Assembly (NCBI GenBank): GCA_900708905.1 | Contig: CAADRB010000052.1 | Location: 110,423 to 174,422, forward strand | Reading direction: 5' to 3' | DNA length: 64,000 bases | From: Hymenolepis diminuta | Taxonomy: Eukaryota; Platyhelminthes; Cestoda; Cyclophyllidea; Hymenolepididae | Shown: piece after piece, positions 35,801-48,300 of the stretch | How positions within the stretch are numbered: the first letter of the stretch is position 1 | Layout of the letters: each line of letters opens with the position of its first letter | The notes under the pieces: model-generated | Told to the model about the DNA's origin: nothing | The model's database searches: none | Seen by the model: only the letters and a program-made list of their open reading frames with translations | Translations under genes and position numbers: made by a program

Positions 35801-38621
35801 TTTAAGAATAAATAAATATCAAGTATTGTGTTCAATTTAGGAAATTAATTAATATTAAAAGTTTTAATAAGTAAGAGTGGTATCACTGACTCCCGTACGA
35901 ACTCTGATAATTTCCGTTAGTTAAAATATCTTAATTCAAGTCTTTAAAGAGGTGCCTGACAATTCAACCATCCTTCTACAACTGAAAAATGGCATCGAGA
36001 ATGAAAAGCCAACTACTAAATCCCACACATCACTCTTCAATATACGCGAAGTGAACGCGATGCATCGTGTTGTCCATTTGGAATATGGAGTACAATCTTT
36101 AAGTTAGCGGGAAGTGGTTGGATGTGGAGAGAGTGGAAATTGAGTTGTGGGAGTTGGGACGAGGTTCAGGTAGCACAGGGATTGCTGGGATTGGTAAAAT
36201 TACTCACATGGGTGTTGGGCAGTAAATGTGTGAAGGGTAAGAAGATAAAAAGGGGAGTATTGTGTCTAATGACCACAACACAGACATGACAAAGCAGATG
36301 TTTCAATTATATCCAATCAAATGAGAACGATTTCAATTATTTATAAATTGTTTAAAATCATAAACACAGTGCTCTATTAACGGTAGGTAATGTCGAATTC
36401 ATGAAATTTTAATTCGGAAATACTTTGTTTAACTTGGCTTATCAAGTGCACAGGCTTCAGTTTCAAACACCGTCTAATCCAGTGCTCTTTGGCCTCCAAA
36501 GTTTTGTACTTCAAAGTACATAAAGGGATCTTCCCAAATGACCGATCTATTTTTAATTTTGGCAACAATAGACAGGGTCTTTTACACCGAAATTGACTTC
36601 TCCCAAAACATAAAATGGCAGTAACTTTAAGTGTTCCATTTGGGCATCCCGCAGATGGTGAGATCTAAGTTAAGGCACTTGTCTGTAGATATTGACAACT
36701 ATTGAGGAACAGCGCAGCCTTAAATGTCATATTATATGACAATACGAGAATATTTTATTAATATTTTACGAATAATTACTGTAATAATTTGATGTTTGTG
36801 CTTGCAAACCGAGTCGCGTGTCTCGATGCACTTTTGTAAATAAGTGCTTTAATTTCTATTCTTTCCAAGCTACCGACGGAACAAAAGCACACATTCGCTC
36901 AAACCCAGTCCTAATCTCAGCCATCGTTACAGATAAATTTGTAGACATCCGTACGGTGATGTGTCTGTAATTTAACAAAGGAAGCTAATACAAAGTCAAA
37001 TCGATTAGAACATTAAAGGAAATTTTGAATTGCCCGGACCGTCGTGGCTGAAATGGAGTCACTTTCCGTCTCTAAAAGAGTGAATATGCGAATTCAAACT
37101 AGGAACTGTGAAGAACAAAGCTACTAAATGTGTGCGAATGTTCTGTGAAATAAAGCAATGCTACTACACTATTGATAGGATCACTTTTTCTTAAGCTCAA
37201 TGAACATGACTTCCAGAATCGAATTTCCCATTGTTTCGAGCCTTTCAAAAGATATGAATGGTCGAAAAAAATATGCCTGGATACCATCTTTACTGTTGAT
37301 ATCGGATTCAATGCAAACGTCGTCAGAATATCGTTTGGGGAGCAACAGTGCATGTTCTTTTGACTAAGAAGAAGAAATCATCTTGAAACTCCTGAATCGA
37401 ACTATTATCTTCTTGCTGTAGCAATGCGTCCGCTTGTCCGATCAGTATATTACAATTGTCGATTTTAATAAACCGACGTATGCTATTTTCATCAATCACT
37501 TGAAACTCAATTGGAACCAAGTAAGAAGACAAGAAGATCCCAGAAAGGAGACGTTTCAACAATATAATATCTCAGTGAATCCTATCCACGGCAAGTGCTT
37601 AGATAGACAAAACAAAGTGCACTCAACGACACTCAGTCATGCTCGAATCGTCAAGTTGGAAGCAGAATTTACAAAAGTGGATAGACAGTGGGATCCTGGA
37701 TACTACAAATTTATTTAAATTTGCAGTTTTGCATTATTCCTTTCCATTATCCTGATTTTCATCAGATTAACGCAACTCCTCATCATCTACCGGTGCATTA
37801 AAAAGCTCTTCTTCCACGGCGAATAGGATTTCTCGAACTAGGGCGATAAATTCCTCAGCGACGGTGGAAAAGCAGAGAATAGACACAATTTTCATTCTAT
37901 ATACTCAAATATCCTCCGAATTGTATTTGTTGAAGTGATCATGTTTCATTTTCCTTGAACATTTACGTTAGAAGATCAACCAAGACACCATATAGTCATG
38001 GCAAGGGAGATGGGTTTCAAAATTCTGGGATCATATGTTGTTAAATATCTCAGGTATGGTTCAAAGTAAGACTTACACCTTAATTAATCGTGAGCCGGAT
38101 CATGTGGATATGTCGACGAGTCTTCCTTAGTTCATCGGCTAAAGATTGCGCAGTTTTATTCAAATCTCTCAAGCTCGATAAGGGAAGAGTTCGCAGCACT
38201 TAAATTAAGTAGAGGGCAGGTATTCAGAAGCTCGTGCTGAACAGAATTAGCCGAGGTGGTCGATCATCACCGGATACACTCTAATGGGAACTGATCAAGA
38301 AACCTCTGGCTTTGTAGACAGAGGTGCATTTCACATCTCCAGGGTGGAAAATTGTCATCCAGGCTCCTTATAACTCGATATGGATTACTTCTCAGGCTAA
38401 AGACATTTAAGTGAAAATCAGAAAGTGGAATTCAATAAGACAAACCGCAATGAACTAGATCCACTGAATATACACTGAAGAGAGTAGTAAATCGGAAAAT
38501 ACAAATATATTTTGATCCCCGACATTGTGCTCTTGATCCATTCTATCCAGTTCATCAGCTCATTATTACTGTTCAAAGTAAGGCAAAATATTTCTATTTG
38601 TGGAGAGCAGAGAAAATCAGT

Positions 38622-38835
38622 TAAAAGTAAGTCCAATGAATGAAAAAGAGACGGATCGAAGAGAAATTGAAGAGTAAGGTCAAAGTATTAAAGAGTCATA
38701 CTTTTACTTAATTTTTTGGGTCCCGATGGAGTAAAATTTACTTAATGGATGGTTCACATATTCTAAAATTCAAATTTCATAAATTGTCCCTTGGATTACT
38801 AAGCAAAATCTTGTCCAAAGTATCCAGTGCCTGTT
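38622..38835 (+). repeat. Dispersed repeat family A, copy 3
   Basis: It starts with 'aaagtaagtccaatgaatga', then 'acggatcgaagagaaattga', 'aaagagtcatac', 'atggatggttcacat', 'aaaattcaaatttcataaat', 'ggattactaagcaaa' and 'tccagtgcctgttgatcc', the same order as the copies at 229 and 28910. It appears to carry a short extra segment in the middle. Confidence 0.75.
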
Positions 38836-41468
38836 GATCCGGAATTTAAGATTTGAGGTCGACCTTGTCACTACAATTCATTCATTCTTGTCCGGAGTGA
38901 GAAAGCTAAACGATCTTACCGTGGCAAAGCTAAGAGAGACACAAATTTAGCATAACGGAATTCTTTAAACAGTTCTCATTTCAACTTATTAATTTTATTC
39001 AAGTTGTTTCCTTAATTTAATTACGTCTTTTTAGCTAAAAATATCAAAATGACTACTTTAATCAGTAAAGACACCTCATCGCTCTTCCTGGAATGGGGGT
39101 TTGGCTATCCCAGGCTTTACGATGGACACCAGCGGTTGATGGAAGAATTTTTGAAATTTTGTACTCCAATAAAGTAGAAACTTGCACCCATTTCCGCCTA
39201 AAATTTTGGTTCTTACCTCGAATACTTCAGTTTGTCAATTAGTAAATCCTAAATAAATAAATAAATATAATGATTAAAAACATTGCAAGATTTGTCTATG
39301 AATGAATTGAACAAGAGTGTCTTGGAAATTTACTATGACAAGTGTACATAGTTGGCTATTACGTGTTTATGGGAGGCAATAACCAGGTCCTTTGTATTTA
39401 GTCCTACTTCACTTCTTCCAGCGTCACTTTATTCTACAATATGAAGCAGTTTATGCAAAACAAAATGAAGGGAGAGCAGAAAAAGAGTTGGCTGTGTTTC
39501 CATAGCAAGACAGACGAAGAAATAACATAATATCATAAAAAGATGCGTTAAATTTATGAAAAGACAATGTTTAATAGAAATCCAGACTTAAATTAGCGTT
39601 GACAACTTTTCGATTTTCATTGCTGTTGCTCTGTTACGAGAGTAGATCAAAGTGAACCTCCTGCCAATGACTGGTTGGATCCTCTTCAGACTACTCTCAT
39701 GAAAAGGATCACTGCACGTAACAGGTAGAAAAGGACACTTTAGAGGAGATAAAAGATCGGAGAGACGAAGTTCAAAAATCAATGTGGAAAGTAGTATTGA
39801 TGTTAAAAAACTGTCATGTCCTCCCCTTGAAAAATTTTTCTTTATGCCACTAATTGATGTGGTTCGATTGCTTTAAGAAATTGATGTCAACGCAGATTTA
39901 GAAACTGCCCAGGAAAAACAAATTAACTCCGAGTTAACTGAAAAGACAAAACCACTGGGCGAAACTGAATTGCGATAAACTTAAAAGAGTTGATGTAGAT
40001 TAGGACGCTTTTTAAATTTTGACAGAGATTGCGTTTAAATACTAGTAATTATATCCTTAGGCGTGGCATTTAAATGGAAAGAAACTCGATGCGTACTATG
40101 GATAATTTGCTATCACAAAATATATACTGCTGCTGAATACGTTTCACATAGATGAGACTAAGAGCGCTCACTGTTCAGTTACCCCTTAATATATTTGAAA
40201 GAATATTAATAAAATAAGTGACAATGCAAATTATGAAGGCCATCAGGAGGTGTTTTGTTCGATTATAAAGGCTTTATGATTCACTGGAACTGAGCTGATT
40301 GACTGGAAAATTGTTTTAGGTGGTCGATCCCGTCCATCTAATTTTTTGGTTTTTCAGATGTGTGGAGTACAGGTAAGTGCTGTTCGGTATTGTTCAGTAC
40401 TGACAATTTAAGAGTCCAGATGCGGTAAGGCTTTGGTCTCCGACTTACCAAAACAACATTCTCAAATTGTTTAAAACGTTCATCCTCGCTGTTTGGACGC
40501 TCTCCAGGATTAAAAATGTAATTTTTGTTCTGTCGTACATAATAAAACCAATAATAGTCGGAAAATGTAGTGAGCAAAAAAATAGTTCATATTAATTAAG
40601 CCAAAGACGAGATTGCCTGGATAACAATTGAACAAACTACATTTTACAATATATCGTTTAAAAGGAATTAAATATGTCTCTTAATTTTGAAAATCCTTAT
40701 TAAAATAGCTTATTACCAAATTCTAGCCTTTCGGTGGTTATTTACTTGGCGAAGAGAGCAAAGTAAAAGGGAGTTCTTTGTCATCATAATTCAGCCTGAA
40801 ATTCCGCGATAAATATGCATAGCACAATGCTTATGCTATTATATGTTTCATTTTATTCTTCAGATAAATAATAGTGACGTCTATTTTTTGTTATAAAATG
40901 TTCGCGTCTGTGAACTATTTAGAAGCGAACGGATTTGTATTTTGGAAACATTCTATAAATCAGAGATTATCCATGAAATGGAGATACAAACTGAACATCT
41001 TCGTTAATTTAGTAATTGTCATTTCCGACTACCTTAAAACTATAATAGTTCATTATTCTGGATATTTGGGACAGAATTTGATATTATTTAAAGACCAACT
41101 CGTACCTATTACTAAATAACCTTTTAAGCAAATTAGTTTTCTCATACCAAAAAATTCATGGATAATAAAAAATTTGATTAAAGGCAAAGTTTTCATCCTT
41201 GATTAAATATTATTTGAAATGGAAATATATACGACAGAAAGCCAAATCCTTTTCAGTACCATAATGTAGATGTCTTATAAATATATTACAAGTATTCTTG
41301 TCAAAAATATAAATTAAATATTATTTGATATATGCAATGAAAATTTTATGTCAAAAACGTTGTTTTACACTTTTATAAAGTGACCTTATTTTGCCATAAC
41401 TGCTTTGTTATTCTCTTTTCCCGCAAGCGCGGCCATTACAGATTTTTTACAAATTCTCCCTTAATATA

Positions 41469-41615
41469 ATGATAGAGGCAGAAATTGTTCCAGAGCTTGC
41501 TCTTCGGTCAATTACGTGGGAGCTCTTTCTGGGCATGCCTATTCATCAGGTTATCGAGATATTTAAGAGACTTGAAGGTACCATTTCAAGTGTAGATCTT
41601 TGGTATTCCGAGAAG
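41469..41615 (+). CDS. PHAF1: PHAF1 exon 1
   Basis: Forty-nine codons from ATG 41469 to a GTAAAC donor, phase 0. It encodes MIEAEIVPELALRSITWELF then LGMPIHQVIEIF, matching the human start MLDLEVVPERSLGNEQWEF and LGMPLAQAVAIL, so the start is well fixed. The following intron is only 30 nt (41616-41645). Confidence 0.96.
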
Positions 41616-44600
41616 GTAAACCAACATTTATTTACGTTATTTTAGTCACCCTTCGATTATGATATCCTTCTTCATCTTCCTAATGATGGCCTTAAATTAC
41701 ATTTTGAACCAATGTGGCAAAGACTAAAGGTATAGCTTATGATTTTCTAACTTTTTCCCGATCAGCTGATCGAAATCACCGATTTGACTAAAATTTCGCT
41801 GACCTATCTATCTCATCAAGTAAACGCATCTAATAAACCGCCTAATCTATCAAACATTATAAACGTGTTTGGGTCGACCAAACAACTTTGTAAGTCCTAT
41901 TTATATTTGTTTGTCATCTTGTGTCGTGATTTATATTGATACTTCGGAGCTTGAAGGCTTTGTAAAAGTTTTAATTTATATGAACTCTAGTCTAAGAGGA
42001 TAAAAAGTACGTCATTTTAAGCGTCGTTCTATTTTCTGGCTGACTGATCAATCTCATTAGTTTGATTTTTTCCCACCTATGACGCTGTTGTATGAAGCAA
42101 CGGAGATTTTCTTCTTGTCTATATAACCCTTATTTACAAATTAAACTATCGGGCATATGCCGAATTTTTAGTTCAAGTTTTTATCTGATGCGTACTTTTT
42201 TCTCCGCTGCTCAATCGCTTTTTGTCACTTCAAATCTTAATAATGTGTAACATCTGAATTTTATCACTTTTTCCGATTGGTCTATATATCTAAAATAAAA
42301 ATCCCCCCCCCCTCACCTTCGGTCATCATTTATTATCCCCTCGTCAAAGCCATCATATGTCCTATAGTGGTTTAATTAGTGATTAAACTATTTACTTATA
42401 ATCTCACTCTCTTTTTCCCCTGAGTTTTCTCTTTGTACTCAGTAAAACCTACAATCCTCTCTATCTCCTATCCATTTTGTGGTGTGATATAGATCGTAAG
42501 AAGTTAGAAGAGTGATAGCTTAGTCTTTCCAGCTCTTAATTCTTCCTCCTTATAACAAATTTGTACTTTCTTAATTTTTCAGTGACAGATGAGGAGTCGG
42601 GTCTCTACCGTCTCTGCTACCGAGGTCTCACTTTTCTGGTCGCTCCCTCATCCCCCGTAGATGTTATGGGAGCCGCTGGATTGAGTTCTACTTCTACGGT
42701 TGGAACTCTTGTGGATACCGGATTGTCATCGACGTCTGTTGATGAAGAGGCACTGGTCGTTCGACGCGTCTTCATCTTTCCTGGGCCCAGTAAGGAGGAA
42801 TACAAGTGAGTGAAAGTGGATAAAATCCAGCCACTAATCTCTTCCTAACTTGATAAATTTTGGCACCCTAGCTATTCTGCGCACTATACCTCCTCTCTTT
42901 CTAACCAATCTTCAATGCGGTAGATGAATAGTGAGAGGTAAGACCGTTGCGACCAGTAGGTTTATTAGAATCAGTCCTCGATAAAAGAAGAGAGTTGCTG
43001 AAAAGGGGTAAAGCTATCTGAGATATTGGTTGCGGCGGATGTATGAAGAGCAGTCGGTGCGATTGTGTGTTTATAGAGGAGTATTCATAGTCTGGTTGAA
43101 CAAAATGAAAAGATTGACAGGTCCAGAACTGCGCTCATTTTTCATAATTTCTCACTTGTATAAATAAGTCCATAGTAAGCAGGAAGTTTATATTTCTGAT
43201 TGCTAGAAAACGTCTGTGTAAAAGTACAATTTGGAGGTACATAGTTTTCAATATTAAAAATGGTTGGGAGGTTTGAAGATTTCGATCTTGAGAAGTAAAG
43301 AGAGCACTTTGAGTTGATTGAAGCTGGTCTTTGCACTCGTTTGTATTTTCTCAATGGTGAATTCAAAAAATAGAAACAGAGTGTATCAAACATCTTAAAA
43401 TGTCCGAATTTTTATAATTGGTTAGTAGCTACATAGATATTAGCTTATTAATTGGAATGAATACTTTCAGATTTTTATTTATTGATGTGCAAATTACTAT
43501 TATTAGTGAATTTTAATTACATGTTATGAAATTTGAAGAGAGGTGTTTGTGAGGTCTTTAATAAACTCCAGCACTTGTTCTAATAACGTTACAGCAATTT
43601 CATGGTTACTCAATTCATCGCAGGATACTCCTGGTAATTTTTCAGTCTTATTGCTCATTGTTCATTTTATAATATAAGGCCCTTCCACGATCTTGCAATG
43701 CTAGGATTTCCTCGGTCAGGCATTATGATCTTTCTGCTCACTAGATATCGCTAGACTCAGCCGTCAGAGAGAAGAAGAAGGCAAGATATGAGGTAACAAC
43801 AGAAACACTTTCTTGACTTTTAACTCGGCTGTCTAAAGGAGAATATAATTAACGACCGTACCGATGGAGGGAGGCATGGTCACACTGGCCGTCCAGAGCT
43901 CAGTGCGACCATTGACTGGATTAAGCTATAAGATTATGAGCCGATATCGCTCACGATGTAGCTAAGTGGACGTGATACCCAAAAGGCGCCTGCCCTTACC
44001 ATTTGTAATTTTTATGTTTACTGGTCCTTATTACCATCTTTTATTACATCTTATAGACTTTATGCTCTTTCATATTTACTGATCCTGTCGATATGCTGTG
44101 TCTTAATAAAGCTCCATTTCGATCGCGCTAATCTCGCAAAGTGCGTTGATTTTGGGAATTTGTGTTGTCATCTCCTTATCAGTTCTTGTCTAACTGTTCC
44201 ACATCCAACGATTATAAATTTGAAATTTTATGAGGTAGATGGTTTATTTGAACAGAACGTTTCAATTGTTGAATTTGACTGTAGATAGAGAAATCAGTAG
44301 AATTCAGTACTATCGTTTTCTCTTTAGCTGGAGGTTTTTGTCGCTGTTGTAAGGTGATGATCCGTTCTACTTCTCTCTTAATGTCTTCAGAGCTAGAAAT
44401 GTGTGCTTCTTGAGGGAATTTTTTTCATTTTTGGATATGTCTTTTACTCACTTGGTATTCCACATATGTAGTATAATAAAGTTCCTCTTCGTACTAGAAA
44501 ACATACAAGCATAAAGTAGTGGAGAATATCTCCGCTTATCACATGGAAAACCCGAGTTCAGTTCCCGGTTGCGGAGAGGATACTTCTGTTAACATGTTCA

Positions 44601-47600
44601 TCTTCGAAGTCAGAGGTTACAACTTCAACCCCCAGTGGGCGGACTTGCCAACCCACTGGTTAAGTTTGGCTGATAAAGAAGGCGGGGAATTTCTGGTTTC
44701 TAACCAGAGTCTCAATGATGCCTTCACCTAATCCGAGATGATAATCGTCGCAAGAAATCTATAAAGTGAATAGAAGACATCTATTTTGTGGGAGTTCGTA
44801 TTATTTTTTCAAACCGTTTTCTTCAATTTTAGACTTCCACCGGAACTTCCTGCTAGTTGCTACCATGGTAATGTATTCCTGGAGCGTCTAAATGTTGTCC
44901 ACGCCAACGACCGAACTGTCAAGCTGTGTTTTGATCTCGTATGTCAAGGTTAGCCCTCAATTATACTCTGAATTTTTCACTGACTTTTTCTTACATAACT
45001 AATATTTTGTTTCCATTTTTATCAGATCTATCGTCAAATTCACTTACTGACCCAAAGGTTCATAGATTTTCCTCCGCTCTTACGTTTGGAGATACGGCGC
45101 AGGTAATCATATTTAGATCAAGTTCTCATACTTGATCTATAAATATCACTAACCATTAGGGTACGCAGAGGTATTAATCAGTGTGTGCGTACTGTAAACC
45201 CATTTTTCTCCTCTTAGGACGTGCTCTCAGCTCTGGGTTCGCCAAGTCGTGTTTTCTATAAAACGGAGGACAAAATGAGCATCCATCTGCCCCAGACTTA
45301 TCGGCAATCGCGTCAATCCAGATGCGACTACTTTTACAACTATTTCACTCTTGGTCTTGACGTTCTTTTCGACTCGCGTACCCACCGTGCCATTTCCTTC
45401 ATTATGCACACCAATCAACCTGGAGAATACACTTTCAACACGTGAATTTCCTTTATATTTATTTTTTAATGTTATTGGAGTGGACAAATAAGATAAGATA
45501 CATTGAAATTCCTGGTGACATATTTTCAAATGGACTCGTAGCCATCCTCTTTTCACTTTGCTCTTGCAGCAGCCATCCACTGGGTACTAATTTCTATTGG
45601 CTCGTGGAATGTCTGCATTTCGGTGATAGTCTCATCTGTCTTCTCATCTCACACGCTTTTACCGAGTCGATGACATCAAGCGTCTATTCAGACTGTTTTC
45701 CTGTCTCTCAAGCCTTTTATTTGCGCTTGTGTTCTAGTAAGCGCGGAGTACGTCGAAAATATTCGATTGGATATTTTAACATAAAATGACCTTGAGAAGA
45801 ACTGAACATTTAAACCAGAATGCGGAGAAAGAGCTCTTCTCCCCAAAAGCTTCATGATGTTACCTCTTTTTTTCCCAAATAACCAATCTTTGTCTGCAAA
45901 GTATTATCGGCACTTATTCTGTTTACATTAGTATTTCTCTGGATTTTGATAATGTTATCGATTAATATTCAAATTGACCTAACTCATAGAGAGATGATCC
46001 ATAGCAGAGGGCTTAAAATAAATTTCTCCCTTTGTTACTTCTTTAGGTATTTTCGATGCATGTTCGAGATTCCTCTGACAATAGAGGCCGCTGATGGTGA
46101 GGCCAAAGTTGTCACCATCACTCCTTTTGTGAAAGTGAGTATATAATTTAATTTCCATACTTATCCATTAATTTATATTCTTTTATTATTTCCTTTTTAA
46201 ATTTCAAAACTCACTTTCGATTATGTTTCACTGTTGTTAATTATTTATTAATAGTCTATTTCATTGTTTCCAAGTGTCACATCAAAGCAGTTGACCAATA
46301 TATTCATGAGGGCTTAAGGACCTGTTGAACGTTCCCATAGAATGTGCTATCTAATTTAAACGAAAAATTGTCATTTTTCTAATGGAGGACAAAAAGTGTT
46401 GGTGTTTAATTTTGGCTAAGAATTTTCGATTTCCTCTGAAATCGTTTTAAATTTGCGTAGCAAATTATTAGTCGTAACAAGTTCACGTGAGTCTTCTCAT
46501 GTTTTATTCCCACTCGGTGCCCCCCAAGTACTCATAGGAGACGCAAATCAACATGGCTAAGGGGGCAAATTGACAAATATTCCTCATAAGATGCGAATTA
46601 TCCTTGTGCTTGTCGTATCTTCGGCTGTAAAGGTGTAAAAGTCGTTATTGATAACGTGTGTTATTGTTTAATTTATAATTAATTTACTGTTTTCACCTAG
46701 GTGCAATCACTGTTGAATGGTGTGTTGAACGAGAGCGTGGTCATTCACAGAGAGACTCCTTCACGCAAGAATCCCTTCGGTTCAACCAACGCCTACAACT
46801 ATCGCGATCTTATTTTCGAGGTTGGTCAATCAAAATAAAGCAGCCTATTCAATCTTTATTTGAGTGAAACGGTGTATATTCTGAAGTTTCACTAAGCCAG
46901 GGACCGTCTAACAAATCTCATACTGACCGAAAACGTGGATTTGTTATCACAAGACTTTTTTAAACCTCCAATTCAGACAAGAGAGAGGATAGGTGCACAT
47001 CTAACATTAACACCAGTGATGCTTAATGTTAAATTGATCGTGTCTTGGTGAAAGATGTTTCGTATCATTTTGATGGCTATAATTTCGGACTGTCCAGTCC
47101 CGAGGTCATTTTTAATTAGTCAAATGCAGCTTGTTGAAACTGTAAATCCGGAAATTAGCTCGACCAGGCCTTGTATAAAATGTGATCTGGGGAAGAATGC
47201 ATTAGAGGAAATCTTATGGAATGCAATGACGCAAAAGTCTACTAGCGTTTAGAAGATGGATCAAAAAGTATTAATGGATATAAAGGCGAATATCTTGCCA
47301 AAAGGGCCACTTTCGTCTCCAATGCAGCGTGTGTTGAAGTTGATTACTTCCAGAGTACTGGCTTCTTATTGCTTCATCATGTGCGTTGGCAAATGCCTCC
47401 TTACTGTCTGGCGAGTTTGCTGGCTTAGCCCACTTCCAATTCATTGCTAGTAAGACGTCCTTGGTGGCTTGCGACTTATTCAGAACGCAAGTAGATCGGT
47501 TTATTCGAATAACATGAGCTACTCCTGCAAATAGATCCCTTTACGCATTTGTCTTCAGATTATGAAGGATAAGTCGAATTTTTGACGTTGCGATGACTTG

Positions 47601-48300
47601 GGCTATGCTCATCTACGTAGCCACCTCAATTATTATGCGAGCCTCTTATTTCTCTCTTTCAAAATTGTAACCATTTCCGGATGAAATTTTTCTTATTTCT
47701 GATTCTATCAACAGTCTAAAATCGCCTTTCAAGGTCCCTGATCATGTCACCTTGGGGTTATGGCGGTGGAAGAGGAAGGGATCATGTGAATATAAGTACA
47801 CACATTTCGTGCGCGCACGCATGTGCTAACCGTATCTATATGCTGGAATTTAGAGATAATAACAACAATGAAACAGCGCATATATCGAATGATTGGAGAG
47901 ATCGACTTCCTCGGTTATTGCTAAAATATGACACAGGGATGATAGAATGTGAGATGCGTCTGATTTTGAGGAAATAGTCTGGAATCGCAAGATTCTGCTG
48001 TAATTTCAAGGATAAAACATTGCCATCGCTGGGTGTCTCGAATCTTACAGAAAGAGTTGATGGTGAATGTAAAAAGGAATCAAAAATGGCCATTGATGTT
48101 TCCATATTATTAGACCTCTAACGGCATCCCTTGCCGAATATTGTAAAATATTTGTTAATACCAATTTGAAGTCTTTTGAGAAAATATTTTCAATCCTACT
48201 TATAAATATTCAGTAAAGCGTTATTTCCTTTTTGCAGGTGCTGCCGCAAAATGGTAGCTTGGCCTCAGTGACTATCTACTCTCTTCCTGACAATGCTTGA
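41469..48300 (+). CDS. PHAF1: PHAF1 / C16orf70 homologue (UPF0183), complete, ten exons
   Basis: Exons 41469-41615, 41646-41729, 41766-41889, 42583-42805, 44833-44948, 45026-45102, 45218-45441, 46047-46134, 46701-46820 and 48238-48300 join in one frame to 1266 nt, a 421-residue protein; human PHAF1 has 422. Conserved blocks include IVPELAL-S-TWELFLGMP, LIEITDLTKISLTY, SALGSPSRVFYKTEDKMSIH, DYFYNYFTLGLDVLFDSRTH, FIMHTNQPGEYTFNTY and NPFGST. In mammals PHAF1 pairs with BCAS3, binds phosphoinositides and is recruited to the forming autophagosome; a like role here is inference. Exon 4 has a Ser/Thr-rich insert with a repeated GLSSTS motif. No clear AATAAA was found close to the stop codon. Confidence 0.97.
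41646..41729 (+). CDS. PHAF1: PHAF1 exon 2
   Basis: Twenty-eight codons, phase 0 at both ends: SPFDYDILLHLPNDGLKLHF then EPMWQRLK, against human SPLSHDLILNLTQDGIKLLF. The flanking introns are 30 and 36 nt, near the lower limit for spliceosomal introns. Confidence 0.95.
41766..41889 (+). CDS. PHAF1: PHAF1 exon 3
   Basis: Forty-one codons plus one base, from a GATCAG acceptor to a GTAAGT donor. It encodes LIEITDLTKISLTYLSHQV then a region ending FGSTKQL, against human VIEVYDLTKVKLKYCGVHF and SFGATHPG. The loop is shorter than in human. Confidence 0.95.
42583..42805 (+). CDS. PHAF1: PHAF1 exon 4 with Ser/Thr-rich insert
   Basis: Ends in two bases of a Lys codon at a GTGAGT donor. It encodes SGLYRLCYRGLTFLVAPSS, then a low-complexity stretch with two GLSSTS units, then ALVVRRVFIFPGPSKEEYK. 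The first and last parts match the human LNFRGLSFSFQLD and GATVKRMYIYSGNS regions; the middle replaces a short human loop (APKYEPNFAHGLASLQIP). Confidence 0.95.
44515..44720 (+). mobile_element. tRNA-related SINE-like element, copy 1
   Basis: It lies in PHAF1 intron 4. A tRNA-like head with a B-box-like 'gagttcagttccc' near 44555-44567 is followed by 'gaagtcagaggttacaacttcaa', 'ccactggttaagtttggctgat', 'aaagaaggcgggg' and 'aatttctggtttctaacca'. The same order of segments occurs near 57470-57600 (minus strand) and in part at 61166-61330. An incidental 70-codon frame crosses it. Confidence 0.55.
44833..44948 (+). CDS. PHAF1: PHAF1 exon 5
   Basis: One base completing Lys, 38 codons, one base over. 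It encodes LPPELPASCYHGNVFLERLN and continues to FDLVCQ, against human MMPLSCFLGNVYAESVDVL. The donor chosen (AAG|GTTAGC) is the one that keeps frame with exon 6; a GTATGT ten bases earlier would break it. Confidence 0.9.
45026..45102 (+). CDS. PHAF1: PHAF1 exon 6
   Basis: Two bases completing Asp and 25 codons, phase 0 out, between TTTTTATCAG and GTAATC. It encodes LSSNSLTDPKVHRFSSALTF then GDTAQ, against human [21 protein letters not shown]. Confidence 0.93.
45218..45441 (+). CDS. PHAF1: PHAF1 exon 7, most conserved exon
   Basis: Seventy-four codons plus two bases at a GTGAAT donor. It encodes DVLSALGSPSRVFYKTEDKM and then DYFYNYFTLGLDVLFDSRTH and FIMHTNQPGEYTFN. The human sequence has [20 protein letters not shown] and NDYFFNYFTLGVDILFD, near identity. 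The in-frame TGA just after the donor is intronic. Confidence 0.97.
46047..46134 (+). CDS. PHAF1: PHAF1 exon 8
   Basis: One base completing Thr and 29 codons, phase 0 out, TTCTTTAG to GTGAGT. It encodes YFRCMFEIPLTIEAADGEAK and continues to PFVK, against human YHRCEFKIPLAIKKENADG. Confidence 0.95.
46701..46820 (+). CDS. PHAF1: PHAF1 exon 9
   Basis: Forty codons, phase 0 both ends, TTCACCTAG to GTTGGT. It encodes VQSLLNGVLNESVVIHRETP, then SRKNPFGSTNAYNYRDLIFE, against human [20 protein letters not shown] and TNPFGSTFCFGLQRMIFE. Confidence 0.96.
48238..48300 (+). CDS. PHAF1: PHAF1 exon 10 (terminal)
   Basis: Twenty codons and a TGA stop after a TTTTTGCAG acceptor: VLPQNGSLASVTIYSLPDNA. Human has [20 protein letters not shown] and about ten more residues, so the worm tail is shorter. 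The preceding intron (46821-48237) is the second longest of the gene, after intron 4, and holds no recognised element. Confidence 0.93.
   Translation: MLPQNGSLASVTIYSLPDNA

Larger units (their letters stand above)
22540..41468. other. Gene-poor interval with repeats
   Basis: About 19 kb with no identified gene. It contains a gag-like remnant (25237-25603), family A copies (28910-29110, 38622-38835), family B copies (29240-29660 and a partial one near 30480-30625), an inverted pair of LTR-like repeats (31154-31477 and 32531-32833) and simple AT-rich DNA. Isolated open segments flanked by splice-like signals occur on the minus strand near 24091-24370, 28518-28769 and 40449-40529; none has a recognised product. 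Confidence 0.6.

Noticed and set aside
36377..36668. Minus-strand frame of about 98 codons without a start
   Set aside because: The sequence is coding-like in places but no splice signals frame it and no family is recognised.
45227..45580. 117-codon open frame on the minus strand
   Set aside because: It is the complement of PHAF1 exon 7, whose plus-strand reading is strongly conserved.
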